Shown here one piece after another: positions 11,457 to 23,480 of a stretch of 64,000 bases of DNA. The notes below the pieces were generated by a model that did not search any database, was not told the DNA's origin, and saw only the letters and a list, made by a program, of their open reading frames with translations. Position 1 is the first letter of the stretch; each line of letters begins with the position of its first letter. Source of the stretch: Bactrocera neohumeralis (taxonomy: Eukaryota; Arthropoda; Insecta; Diptera; Tephritidae); the NCBI RefSeq assembly GCF_024586455.1, contig NC_065920.1:14780144-14844143 (forward strand), written 5' to 3'. A program made the translations under genes and the position numbers.

Positions 11457-12790
11457 AACTCTTGGATACACGATCTGACTTTAATGGTTGAAACGATATG
11501 TCTTTTCATGCCGAATCCCTGGAGATCGATAACTCTTGATCTCTCACCGTTTATGCTATTGCAAACCACCGTAAGTGCGTACAAAACTACTATACTTTCC
11601 ACAATATGCTGCGGGAGTAAAAACTAAAAACAAAAAAACGAAAAGAAAAAGATGAATGGGAGTTTATAAACTGACGATTTTACGCTTCGTTAAGTTGTTA
11701 AGTGCAACGGATAAATAACGGTTAGGGTGAGCTAAAAAACAGATAGACATTGTAGTGGAGGTAAAGAGAGAGAGAGAGATTTGCTGGCCGTGCCCAAGAA
11801 GCAAAGGAAGTTAACGACATAATAACACAAAAATTAAATATGACAACACACGCGAGGAGTACCGTTATAGTATGCACCAACGGAACATATATCAACAGCG
11901 GCATTCAGCGTGCAAAGCGTCTGTGTAAACTTTAAGCCAGCAGCAGGCGCAGGAGTACAGCGCAGCCAGGCAATCTCAATGCATGTCCTTGTAAATCAAA
12001 AGCCTTCCGCTGCCGTGCACAGCACGTAGCGCAATGATAGTGTAACTAGTTTCTGCTACTAACTATAGTAATCAGCAACATTGCGCATAAACCAAAACTC
12101 GACTCTACGAGTAATGCGAACATATGCATGTTTATGAGTGTGTGTGTATGTGTAAGTGACACTGCCGATGTTTTTGTTGGTTCGGAGCGCATCGGATTTG
12201 GTTGCTGTCGTGCTGGAGCTCAAAGTGCACAATTGTCGCCCGACGGGATGTCATCAAAGTTGCGTTGTTGTGACCGACAGTCGCACAATGCATCAGGCGC
12301 CTGATTGTATGCTACCACAAAGCGACAACAGCGGCAGGCAGGTGTGTGCCCCGGCAGGAAAGGAAAAAGTTCAGTTGGCAGACGTACAATGTGGCAGCAT
12401 ACATACGTTCACGCTGACTGACTGTTTATGTGTTTGCACACGCATACACACACATATATACGAACGGAATTTATATGCCGCACGGGTCGTTGTGAAGCGT
12501 ATTGTTTGGTTATTAAGTTCGTTGACTGTTGAGTTGGCCTTTGTTTGGCGAGTTATCTGTCGCTGCGTGCGGTAATTTAATGCCCCACGGAGGACTTGAG
12601 TTTTTAATTTAACTTTGTTTAACCGTTAGCTTGCAGCATTTAATAATAATGAAGTAAATGTGAATGCAGTCGAAATTGACTGACGTAATTGCTAATAAAT
12701 TACCATAATTGAAGTATTAAAGAGATTGCGTGTGTTTCATAAAAAATTGTAAATGGAAGCTTTTAACGGATTTGTGTTACATTTATAGCA
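11457..12790. other. Noncoding interval with microsatellites
   Basis: Contains a short (ga)n run near 11765-11780 and GT/CA-rich tracts near 12130-12160 and 12430-12460. The 139-codon open frame at 12156-12575 has no recognisable domain and runs through a CA tract, so I do not call it a gene. Confidence 0.4.
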
Positions 12791-12798
12791 AATAAATA

Positions 12799-13890
12799 AT
12801 GTATTCATTATACCAAGAGGTAAGTGGACGGCCTATGCTAAGTAGGTTAGCTGCCAATGTAGTACGCAGCTCTGACCAAGAGTTTCAGGAAAGCAGGGCT
12901 TGGCTCAAAATGGCTCATACACCCAATGAACCTCCGGCGAAGAGAAGAAAAGATCCCGTTTTAATTTCCACGACCCCCACCAGGGTTGAACCTACCCTCC
13001 AGAGGGAGGCAACAAAGCGACGAGGGAACAGGACAGCAATCAGCACCAATGAGCACGGACGTTGCTGAAAGCCCTGGGCAAGCGCCCATCAGAATATAGG
13101 TCAGTAAGATTCTGATTATGGTGTACTAGAAACCCAGAACGGATAAGTTTGACAAAGGGCTGATGAGGGCAGTATTATATCAGCTCAGTAGGTAAGAGTG
13201 ACATCTTACCGATACGGCTGGCAGGATAATACTGTCCTCAGCTTGGTCTCGTTAAAACCCTGGCAGGTCTTCAAGTACGATCAATGCACGTCCCTATAAT
13301 TTTTGGCCGTATAGGTTCAGATGAGACGAGCTCCTAATCCGTGCCGGAACCTGGTTACGAGATCGTCTTCCGTTGAAGTAGTAGAATAATTAGATCCCTT
13401 ATACTTACCATCAGTCCAAAACAACCAGATAAAACTGTAGAAAAGATAGCCTAAAGGGAAACTCCGGCCGTACAAGCAAAAACAGCAAAACAAGAGAAGG
13501 AAAGAGCATATCAGCTGCCATCACAAAATGATCTCAAAACGCACCGAAACAAGAGTTTCTCACTCAAATGAGACGGGTAGAATAGGAATCACTAGAAAGT
13601 GCAAGGGGTCGTGCAAATAATGAAGATGGTGATGACAAAGCAGAAGAACGCAAGCGTGGATGTTATGAACGGAACGGCACAGCTAGAAGACCGCTTTGAC
13701 GTAATCAAGAGAAACTGTCCCATTCCAGAAAATAAGAAAAGATGGGAAGATCTAAGCAGACGGCTCATAAACCTCTAGTCAATAACCTCGAACGGCGCGT
13801 GATAAGCCCTGTGGACCCTATAGGATACTTAATCAAACAATCAACAATGAAGTGTTGAGATATTTCCACTTTTCCTTCTTCTATATAGTT
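12799..13890 (+). mobile_element. Non-LTR retrotransposon ORF1 (Gag-like) remnant
   Basis: An 89-codon frame (12799-13068) reads EVSGRPMLSRLAANVV, then FQESRAWLKMAHTPNEPPAK followed by a basic RRK. This matches what I recall of the start of Gag-like ORF1 proteins in fruit-fly non-LTR elements. The downstream sequence to about 13890 is lysine-rich in fragments and broken by stops. No zinc knuckle is clearly visible. It probably belongs with the RNase H pieces downstream. Confidence 0.55.
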
Positions 13891-13899
13891 TATGGAACT

Positions 13900-14215
13900 G
13901 GCGGTAAGTTTTTCAACCTTACAGTAGAGCATCGATCCATCTTCTTTCTACTGATAAGCAGGGCTAGAGTTTCTTTTCTTTCCAGCTCATTAGCTTTGTG
14001 GTTATTTGCGATTCCGCTGTGGTCTGACACCCTTAATGGTCTTATCCTGATACATATCTTGTTTACCCTTTTATGCTATAAAAAATGCACTTACGAAAAT
14101 TATTATTTTTTAATAAATAGATTATTGAGAGTCGTGCAAGTTATTCCACCTCTATCCGATAACAGCAGAGTCCTAGTGTATTCTACCTATTCGGCTTTAC
14201 CCAATTCATGAAGGT
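13900..14215 (-). mobile_element. RNase H fragment of a non-LTR retrotransposon, opposite strand
   Basis: On the - strand, around 14060-13950, the frame reads IRIRPLRVSDHSGIANNHKA followed by NELERKETLALLISRK. This corresponds to the family motif WVPGHSGIAGN-KADELARKG near the end of RNase H. It is embedded between + strand fragments of related elements. A similar - strand fragment occurs at 52020-52275. Confidence 0.65.
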
Positions 14216-14739
14216 TCGATCTTATTAGTAAGTTAGTTATTAGTAATGGTCGTTGAGCTTAACTAGATAAATCCATATCGCCGTAGCGTGATCAGTATCA
14301 TTTTATTCGGCATACATCCTTTCCACGTACGGCATCAAAGATCTTGCGGAAAAACATTTCCTCGAATTCTCAAAGTGCTTTCCCATCTAAAGGTTTGGTT
14401 CAAAGATATACAAACTCCTTGCAACTTCAAATTTATATCTGCGAACAGTAATGTAGTTCCCAAGATGCTAGTGCTTTTGGTGTGTAGTCTCCAGTTACTT
14501 TATCTTTCCCTCATTTACCACAAATGGCTCAGGAGAAAAATTAAAGTATTTGCTTGTTACTTCACTTTTTGAAACCATAATATCGTGAACAATTGATGAA
14601 GGCTTTCTTTCTTTCTTGCTATTTCTCTCTTTCTTTCTGGCACTTGCTTTGATAACACGGTTATAAGAGTACAGTCGGAACGCAGTGCTACATATCGTAA
14701 CCGATATACAGAAACGCTAGTTTCTAATGGCTGGCTTAT
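14216..14739. other. Unassigned sequence inside a retroelement cluster
   Basis: No clear similarity recognised. Probably further degraded retroelement sequence, judging by its flanks. Confidence 0.3.
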
Positions 14740-15091
14740 TACTCGATAGATGAGACTGTATGATCGAAATACTAACTGGTCACTGTCTGGTGGCGACACA
14801 CGCCCGCAGAATGGGACTGACTGATCGAGAAGACTGCAGAAAATGTCTAGAGCAAGGCTCTTTTGTGCACTTCTCTCGCATTGGAAAGACTACACAGTAA
14901 GCATCTGAATAACCTTCGATATATTACACTGGAGGAGGTATCGATAGAGAAAGTGAGGCCAAAGAGTCTGTCAAAATTCAGGTCAAGCGCAAGCATCTTA
15001 AATGATGACTACTTGTCATGGATCTAGTAACTGAACTCCAGCTGGTATGATCATTCGCCCAGCAGACTAACCTTACCTAACCTAATCTAAC
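14740..15091 (+). mobile_element. 3' end of a jockey/R1-like non-LTR retrotransposon
   Basis: The + strand encodes EILTGHCLVATHARRMGLTD and REDCRKCLEQGSFVHF, the region after RNase H with its Cys-rich RKC motif, followed by LEEVSIEKV. It ends with ctaaccttacctaacctaat (15067-15086). The same TGHC-ARRMG order is typical of these retroelement C termini. Confidence 0.75.
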
Positions 15092-16530
15092 ATTACTCAG
15101 AGTTACACTATCAAAGCTTTCTATACTAAAAAATCAATCCTGAACTGAGCTATTGATAAAGTTCTCTCCCCTTTCCATTAATTAATTAATTTTACAAGGT
15201 TCCGTACATATTTTTATAAAATTTCAAACACACTCATACGCTCCACATACGTTCCGTAATTTCTTTGGAGATAGATTAAATTCTCTGCTTCTTTCATTCA
15301 CTAATGGCGCTCTTTGTGCGCAGAACGTATGAGTGAAATGATTTTTGTATTAATTTCATTTGAAAAGAAAGCTTCATAGCATATGCACGCGTATATCGGT
15401 GAAGGCGTCGGGCGGTGAAAGCTCATCGCTGATGCAAGATTTTAATGAAATGTAGCAGCAGAAAACAAAACAAAAACAGAAAACAATGTAAGTGTAAGTG
15501 TATGCAGAAGGTTACGGAAAAGCAGCAGAAAAACAGCGACAATATTGTGAGAGCAATATCATCAGCATCAAGCATGCAAGCCAGCGAGCTTTTGTATGTG
15601 CAAGTTAATATGTATGCATGAGAGGATATGGCGTTTCTTTTTCGCCTTTGCCGCTGCTTAACTTAATTACACCGTACATACGCATACACCAACATAACGT
15701 GAAGTCATGCAAACGTATGCATGTATGTGCACTGCACGTTCTTCGCCGAAAACAAAACCGTAATGAGTGCCATGTAGCAGTGAAGCGATAGGAGCAACAG
15801 TGGCTGTCCTTGCCATGGCCAGCAAAGCATCGCGCCAGTGACAACAAAGTAATCGCGAAATTGAGCAATGCAACAGGACAACACGTACGACATTCATTTA
15901 TCTTAAGTGTGCCAGCGAAGGGGGCAGCACATTGCCTGTTAGCCAACAGTCAGCTGCTGAAAGGAGCGTGCAGTTGAAAGCATCGAGGCCAACGAAAACA
16001 ATTCGAAAATTATAATGCAGAACACATTGTAGCAAAGGGCAAGTGCAGCGATATTGCAAACAACAGTAGCGATAAAATGACGCCAATATCAATTGGCAGC
16101 AAAAGTGCAAACTTAAAGATGAGCTTAAGACTCAAAGGCAGACTCATTCATTGTGTGTGTTGCGAAATCAGCGCGAAATCAGCAATGCATTGTTCTCTGT
16201 AAGCAGATTGTGGCTTAAAACAAAGCCTGAAAGCTGAACCGCGCCGCCGTGTAACTTAAAGAAGGGGAGATTTACCAGCCAAAGTAGTTATTGTGTGGTG
16301 GTGTACTCGATATGTACATGCTTTTAGGCGCTAGCAACACATAGTATAGATAGATATATGTACTTGCTGTGTTCGATTCGCCACCTCTCTGCTCGCTATC
16401 TGTAAGCCATGCAGTTTGTCGAAAAATTTGCATGTAAAGGCAACGACTAATTTAAAGAGTTGAATTCGTTGCAAAACCGCTCTCTTCAATGCTCTCAAGA
16501 ATTGGTTTACAAAATTTTGGTCAGTTTTAT
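15092..16530. other. Noncoding interval
   Basis: No recognised gene. Contains short attaatta runs (15178-15190) and moderately GC-rich stretches near 15600-16100 without a coding signature. Confidence 0.4.
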
Positions 16531-17060
16531 CTAGGTTTGGTCCGGAAAGTAATAGAACTGAGTCGATTTATTGAACCAATCGTCACAGTTCTTTAAAAAC
16601 TTTCAAAATAGCTTTCTAAGCATTGAAGGCGTCACGGAAGCAATTCTTCGGAATAGCCTAGAGAGTCGAGCTGCATGCTGCTTGAATCCGCTCTGTCGTC
16701 TCAAAATGCTTAGCTTTCATCGGCCTTTTCAGGCAAGGAAACAAAAAAGTCCGGGGCGATCACATATGGGCTGTAGGGCGGCTGCAGAAGCGTTGGGATG
16801 CCGGCCTTGATTAGGTAGCTGTTCACAAGAAAAGCGGTGTGAGCCGAGACGTTGCCGTGATGCATTTTTCCCTTCTTTGGCCGAGGAGACGCCGGCGTGT
16901 ACCACTCGGAAGATTGCCACACGAAACACATCACTTCTTGTTAAAGCAACATCTGGGTAAGCCTGCTTGATCATATCAAACGTCTCTGTCGTAGACTTAC
17001 CGAATTTCACACAGAATTGTTTATCCTGACAACTGACCAGTTTTGTTTGCCATTTCACAA
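16531..17060 (-). mobile_element. Internally deleted mariner transposon
   Basis: Read on the - strand from about 17050, the N-terminal part of a mariner transposase is clear (QFCVKFGKSTTETFDMIKQA, then YPDVALTRSDVF). It then jumps directly, with a frame change, to the C-terminal catalytic region (NVSAHTAFLVNSYLIKAGIP, then LLQPPYSPYVIAPDFF). The middle of the protein, including the first catalytic Asp, is missing. The second block reads HGN where HDN is usual, so that Asp is also lost. The - strand 3' end ttactttccggaccaaacct (16550-16531) looks like a terminal repeat end. A non-autonomous or dead derivative. Confidence 0.82.
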
Positions 17061-17069
17061 CGCGCAAAC

Positions 17070-18065
17070 CTACTCCGGCGCACCGATTGATATTTTTTAC
17101 TAAATATGGTTCGGTCCGTGCGACACATTCCATGCTGCATTCAACATTCGGTCGACAGAAACGCCCAGCAGACCCAGCAATTCCAACAACTATTAAACGC
17201 TTTCGCACCACGTTTCCGATAATGGATAATGCGCATCATCAGAGAAGTTGTACAGTGAATATTTATAACTCTATTGCTGCTGTGGTTCACTGTATGAGTC
17301 TATCCGCCATTGCGCACAACAATTGGAGCTTATGGAAGGCTTTGAAGAAGGATTTTGGTTTGCTTCCATGAATTGAAGCCGAACGGCTATCAAGCGTATC
17401 GCATGTTTGGTGAAAAGCCTCTAAAGCAGTTAGCTACCGATCCCGAATTTCACCCGAAAATTTTGTTCAGCACTTAGTTCACTTTAAGTTGCAACGGTAC
17501 ATTGGTAAACGAAATGGCCTTATTTGGAGAAATGATAAACCACAAGCCGCACAAAGAACATCCTCAAAAAGTCACTTCTTGGTGTGCTCTATGGGAATCA
17601 TTGGACTATATTTCTTCAAAAATGATGCCAACCATAATGTTACAGTCAATGGAGAACGTCATAAAGCCATTACCTCCTGAATTGGAGGATATTGATGTCG
17701 ACGACTATTGATTTCAACAAGACGGCGCTAAACGACATAGAGCCAATGGAAAAAACAATATATTAAAGGAAACCTTTGTTTAGCGCCTTATCTCTCCTCA
17801 TTGCCTTATGACGTGGCCTTCAAGGTCATCCGAGATCATACCGCTGGACTATTGTTTGTGGGGTTATGTGAGATCACTTGTCGACGTAGATAGTCGCGAA
17901 ACGACTTACGCCTTTGGAGAGAACATTCAGCATGAAATTATTAATATACGGCCCCTTTTCCTGAAAGAAATAGTTGAAGATTGAGATACTCGGCTGAAAT
18001 GTATTCGAGCTAGCCGTGGTGGTCACTTGCCACAAATCATTATAATAAAAAACCGTCACCAATAT
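17070..18065 (+). mobile_element. Tc1/mariner-superfamily transposon remnant
   Basis: Starts in the N-terminal binding region (FFTKYGSVRATHSMLHSTFG, then RQKRPADPAIPTTIKRFRTT at 17090-17210). It continues with IRHCAQQLELMEG, then FKLQRYIGKRN, GIIGLYFFKNDANHNVTVNG, ELEDIDVDDY, a stop, FQQDGAKRH, LDYCLWGYV and HLPQIII near 18045. The QDGA-H block is the second catalytic position. Several frameshifts and stops. Same family as 58740-59690, and it abuts the mariner on its left. Confidence 0.82.
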
Positions 18066-19085
18066 AATAAGACTTTCTTAATTTTTAAAAAGGCAATTTA
18101 TACAATTACCCAAATATAAATCTTAGCCAAACAGTAAATAATGCCACGTCTTAATAATTGGATTTAGCAGGGACACCTACCACTGAAATTATTTAGCCTC
18201 ATATGTTTACGAAGTTCTCATATTAAACTAAGTTTTTAGCAAATTCTTGATTAAAGCAATCATTGTAATGATTAAGAAATATTCAAGCAACTTCAAATCC
18301 GCATATTATGTTCAAAACGGGAATGTGCACCATTTTCAAGAGACTCACGAAAAAGAAAAAATTGTTAGTTAATAAAAACTAAAACTCAAAAGAGTCTCAA
18401 TATCGAGTGCAAGGTATTGTAGATTAAATAGAGACAATTTTATAGTAAATATCAAACTTTACTGTTACTTCTCTTAAGAAATACATACATTTGGCAAATA
18501 CCATGTGTCTTCTTTCGCTGGCAAAGCACTATTAGTTACTATGCGAAAATCTAATCGAAAATGTTCGCTCACTCCATTGAACGCTGCTTTGTATGCTGCT
18601 CAGATTGGAAATCCATCAAAGTCATAACGAAATTGCAATATCTAATAGTGAAATCAGTTCGGGCAAAGCAAAGTTGTGCAGAAATTCTTACAAAGCACAA
18701 AGCGCGAGTGCAGCATCATTTGATGACTTGGCGAAAACGCGATTTTTCAATAATAATTGATTGATGAATTGACAAAATGAAATGAATACATGCATTGCGC
18801 TACAATCGGCAAGAAGTGTAAAGGTATAAAATCTAAAAGTCGCTGTTACTGGAAATTTTATTTATTTGTACTTTTTTAATATATAGTACCTTAACTATTT
18901 TATATCTACTCTTCGATCAACTTAGGGTATGGTATATTGCCTCTTGACTGCTTTGTTTGTTAGGCACTATAAGCGACCAATAATTGGGTTCATAGTCACA
19001 TTTTGGTGAACAGATTTTTTGTGGTTGAGAATAGCAACGTCTGCGTCTTTTTGTAGAGAGAATCAACATTATGTTTTAAAGGGTT
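18066..19085. other. Noncoding AT-rich interval
   Basis: No recognised gene, element or repeat. Confidence 0.4.
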
Positions 19086-19560
19086 AGGCATAAATTTTTT
19101 CAATCATATCAATGCGGCATATTGTAAACCTTTAATGCTTATTGATAATTAAAAAACTGTTTCAAGTAATTTTGGGTAGTAATTTAGGTAGTTATTTGGT
19201 TGTTACCCGAAAAATGTATAAAATATTTTGAACGTCAAAAAATTATTGTTTGTGGAATGCCTTTAATGACGATTGAGATTTATAAAACTGCTTTTGGTAG
19301 TTTTGGGTAGTAATTTTAGGTAGTGTTTTACTAGCTACCCGAAAAAATTATAAAATATTGTGAACCATAATTATTTGGAGAATGCCTCTAATGCCTACTG
19401 AGAACTAAATAAACGCATTTGGTAATTTTGGGTTTAGTTCCTTAGTAGCTACCCGAAAAATTTATGAAACATTATGGACCATAGTTTTTTGATAGTTTTG
19501 GGTAGTAATTATATTTAGGTAGTTCTTATCCACCTTAAAAATTAAGAAAAAAAGATTTGG
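19086..19560. repeat. Tandem repeat bounded by GGGTAG and CTACCC
   Basis: About four diverged units of roughly 115-120 bp. Each has ttttgggtagtaattt, aggtagt, a tagctacccgaaaaa closing half, tataaaatattntgaac and ggaatgcctntaatg. The GGGTAGTAA half and TACCC half within a unit are complementary, so each unit could form a hairpin. Copies begin near 19166, 19293, 19423 and 19496. No coding frame. Confidence 0.8.
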
Positions 19561-21540
19561 AAGGTCACTCGTTTATTTGAAGAATGTCTTTACAACAACA
19601 ACACACCTTGCAATAAAAAAAAAAAAACAAGTATTCCCTAAACTTCAAATCTATGGCAAACATATTGCGGTTCAGCTGTGAAATTCAACTTTAAATGTTA
19701 TGATAATTCTGGAAAATATCTTAGAATTGTAGCGAACATACCAGAAAAATGTTTTCTAAATATCTTGATTAAACTAATTTAGAAAAGTAATGGTGACAAC
19801 TCCAAAATTAAATCCGTTTCTGACACTGCAACTGGACGGAACTTGCAAAGCAAGTCACGTCGGCAGCCAAGAAGTGAAGACACATTTCGTTTAGAGTTCG
19901 GATGCTATGTATAGCGTGCACTTTTGACTAACTTAATGTGTCAGCGATCATGTGCAATGAAGGCGAAATGAAAAGAGCCAGAGCAGCAAAACTAAAACAA
20001 CAAAAAATATATATACTTATGAATATACGAAAAAAACGTACGAAATATCTTTTCAACGAAGTGACAAGGCAATCTTCATGTGTCTCCTACACTTTTTTTG
20101 TGGTTTCTTCACTTTTTCGTCGCACAACTTGGCTAACAGCACTTTTCACTTTCCCTTACCAAGTGTAGGTGAGCGTGTAGTTGTGTCATGCTACAGAACT
20201 CAAACACCCCAAAGCGCCGCTGGCCAGGTTTAACCGTTTACTTCTTCAATTTTTCTGGCGCAGTTGGCGTTGCACGAGATTACATTTTGTATCAGCTGCT
20301 GCTATGCCTTCTTCCGCTGCTGCGCCTTCTTATGCTGCTGCCTCCTGCTTGATGGCAATAGTTGGAAGCTAACTTTTGTGCAAATGACATTGATGACATT
20401 GCATTGCTGACCAATGTTGCGGTGCTGCAAAATACAAAATGCCGAGGCTGGTAGCACCAGCTCCGTTGTGGGGATGGTGAAGGCCTTTTGGTGATTGTTG
20501 GCGCTCCAGCCAGCGGCTGTTTGTTTGTAATCGATGGTTGGCCGAGCAAGGTCGATTGCAGCAGCGATAATGTGCAAAAGCGTACGGAAATAGATGGAAG
20601 GCGAAAGGCATTCATTTGCTGGAAAAGTATTTGCTGTGTGTGTGTGTATGTATGTGCGTTCACTTAGCAAGTTGTGCATTAAAGTTCGCTTTGAGTTCAT
20701 GTTTATCTTCGTGGCGGGTTTGCGCCACTTCGACATTGTAGCGTGTCCTTCGTGGTGTGCCAGTCAGATATTGACAGAGCCAACAATGAATGAAAGGCGC
20801 ACAAATAATGCAACAATGTTCACCACTACTTGGGCAATGCGAAAAAGCAAGTTTTATACGACTGTTACTTTGTTAGTTACTACTTTCCCCGCCATTTAGC
20901 TTGTTCTCATTGTAGTTTGAGCTGAGTCATTTGGCAGTTACGCTGAAAGCTTAAAAACTAACCGAATTCCATTTGTGCACTTTTGTCTGTATGTGTGTGT
21001 GTGTAGGTGGTGATGTATGGCTGTATGTCTTTGACTTGTGGCACAGTGTCTCAATGGCGTCACTATGCTTTGGGTGACTGCATTAAAGAGCTTCTATGTG
21101 CGGGTGCCTGTACCATTGCTGGTCCAGCAACCCTCTCTCAAACATAATTCAGTTTGTAAATGGAGCAAATTGTATTGGAAAGTTGGTTAGCGTTGCTTTG
21201 ACATGCAATTTCAAGAAGCTACAGCAAGCTTGAGGTCAAATGGTAAACACAATCACCAGGTCAAACCGTAGACATTAGCAATTACTGGTTTATTTTGTGG
21301 TTGTACTGTGAGTGTGCGAAGAGAGGGATATCAACAGCGAGCGTAAACTGGGTGAGCGATTTCGTTGTGGAGCACAGCTGTCAATTTGGACACTTTGGAA
21401 TTGAAATGGATTGGAATGAAAGTTTAAATTCGGTTGTAACAAAAATGGCAGCAACTGAAGTCATTCAAACTGAAATAAAAAAATAGAAGCAAAACTTCAT
21501 CTTTACCCGGACCAAAGCTATCTTCAAAAATAACAAGGAA
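19561..21540. other. Noncoding interval
   Basis: Contains GT microsatellites near 20635-20652 and 20992-21006. Open frames on both strands near 20290-20740 are low-complexity and recognised as nothing. No splice-bounded coding segment found. Confidence 0.4.
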
Positions 21541-21544
21541 TTTT

Positions 21545-21735
21545 TATCGGTAAGTTTGTATGACAGCTGATGTTTTTTGGCTACCCAGATTATACTCAGC
21601 CTAAGACCGGAAGTCGTGAGCTGCGTGAGCCATATATAAAATAGTCGTTTCTGGCCACTCCCAAGTGAATGGCGCTTAGAGAATGTTTCTCACTTGTGTG
21701 AACTCCTACACATAGCTCCATCCCCGGGTACGAGG
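21545..21735 (-). repeat. 5' UTR-type segment of an RTE-like retroelement, inverted
   Basis: On the + strand it reads ttggctacccagattatact, then aagaccggaagtcgtgagct, ccactcccaagtgaatgg and tcctacacatagctccatcc. The same ~200-bp sequence occurs at 47330-47520, 55430-55660 and, inverted, at 59697-59900, where it leads straight into RTE-like coding sequence. Here it lies in the wrong orientation, fused to a + strand RT fragment. Confidence 0.75.
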
Positions 21736-22440
21736 GCAAGACCAAATATCTCCTGTCAACAAACAAAAAGTCGTCGCATTCACGACTGGGCTCTCACGTC
21801 ACTGATGACAGTCATAACTTCGAAGTCGTAGATAGCTTTGTCTATCTTGGAACTGCTATCAACACCAACAACAATGTCAGCCTAGAAATCCAACGCATAA
21901 TAACCCTTGCCAACAGGTGCTACTACGGACTGAGTAGGCAATTGAGAACAAAGTTCTCTCTCGACGAACAAAACCCAAACTCTGTAAGTAACTCATTATT
22001 CCCGTCCTGCTTGTTGCTGGCTTGCATGTCCTGGTGCAGAGACAACATCTGATGATTCTGTCGACGTTACGAGTGTTGGAGAAAAACTTTCTGCGAAAGA
22101 TTTATGGTCCTTTGCGCATTGTCAACGCCGAATACCGCAATCGATGAAACGATGTGGTGTCGTGTACAGTTCAGTGAATTAAGAGACAGCGGCTACGCTG
22201 GCTAGTTCATCTTGTCCGAATGGATGAAAACACTCCAGATCTGAAAGTATTCGAGGCAGTACCCGTCGAGGGAAGCAGATGAAGGGGAAGAAGAAGACCT
22301 CCACTCCTTTGAAAAAACCAGTTGGAATCTCCAATTGGCGCCAAACAGAGAAAAGGAAAGGCGACTGGCGCGCTGTTGTAAACTCGGTTATAACCGCGTA
22401 AGTGGTATCTACGCCAATAATGAAGAAGATCATTTTTTTG
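21736..22440 (+). mobile_element. RTE/BovB-like non-LTR retrotransposon, RT C-terminal fragment
   Basis: The + strand encodes the end of a reverse transcriptase and its tail: LGSHVTDDSHNFEVVDSFVY, LGTAINTNNNVSLEIQRIIT, LANRCYYGLSRQLRTKFSLD, then frameshifted remnants of the KIYGPLR and RRW-EL-Y region, and finally YNRVSGIYANNEED near the 3' end. Multiple stops. The same family occurs at 23050-23480 and 54230-55430. Confidence 0.82.
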
Positions 22441-23049
22441 AGTTGTGAAAGCAATAACGTGTTTCTTGGGGTCATATTTGGAAAACAGGTGCACAATGAG
22501 TGTGGTTGCTGTCTCAAGCCATAAACCAAGACAATCGGTAGCATATATAGCGGATAAAGGTACTTAAGCCCTGTACGGACTAACACATTTTTTAGTACGT
22601 CAGTGAGAAGAAAGTTGCAAGGATTTTTTCTTGTCTACGAGATGACTACTCAAAACAATAACAAATTTTATAAAACACCAGTGACATAGACACAAATATA
22701 AATGAAGAAGCGCAATGGAACGACGCCACGAAGCTTTGCAAGCTAAAGTAAGAGCAAGCCAAGCTGCATAGAGGAGACCTTGAAACTTATCGGTATATGG
22801 GAGTGCACAGTACAGGGTGCTGCCATAAATTTCGTAAATATATCAGATGCATTTTCTTTATAAAATGTTTTAGAAATTTATTATGTATTTTTGTGTTTTA
22901 CAGAAGAAAATTATTATTTTTAGCTCAAGAACCTGAATTATAGTCTACAGTTGATATGGTCTACAACTTGGATGAAATCTTTTAAAATCCACCATATTAA
23001 AAAGTAGTTGCCACGGGGTATCGTCATACTTCTGGGTGTGCAGTTATAT
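22441..23049. other. Noncoding AT-rich interval
   Basis: No recognised feature between the two RTE-like fragments. Confidence 0.35.
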
Positions 23050-23480
23050 ATTGGGCTTGGACCTGACATGTGGAAACCACTGTTACTTTGGACTGAGCAG
23101 GCAATTGAAGAGTAAAGTCCTCTCTCGGTGGAAAAAGACCAAACTCTAAATGTCCCTCATCATTCCCATTCTGCTAAAGGTGAGAAGGAATATAAAATGA
23201 CATCATCTGATCAGCCTCAGAGAAAAGCTTTGCGGAAGATTTATGATCTTTTGCTTATTCGCAACGGCGAATACCGTGGCCGATGGGACGAAGAGTTGTA
23301 CGAGATATCCGGCGACATTAACAGCATATCAAGTGACAGAAATTACTCGATTCAGTGTCTGCCAGTGGAAGCATAGGAAGAGGAAGACCTCCACTCCATT
23401 GGAGAGATCAGAAAAGAAAGGATTGGCGTGCTATTGCTAAATCGGATATAATCGCATAAGTGTGTCTTCGGCAGTAAACA
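23050..23480 (+). mobile_element. RTE/BovB-like non-LTR retrotransposon, 3' fragment
   Basis: Starts in the conserved CYFGLSRQLKSKVLS region (23080 on), followed by SLIIPI, then RKIYDLLLIRNGEYRGRWDE and ELYEISGDIN in one frame. It ends with GRGRPPLHW-DQ and WRAIAKSDI. An 82-codon open frame at 23128-23376 covers the centre. This is a truncated copy lacking everything before the RT C terminus. Confidence 0.8.

Noticed and set aside
12156..12575. 139-codon open frame
   Set aside because: Runs through a CA microsatellite, has no recognised motif and no coding-like neighbours.
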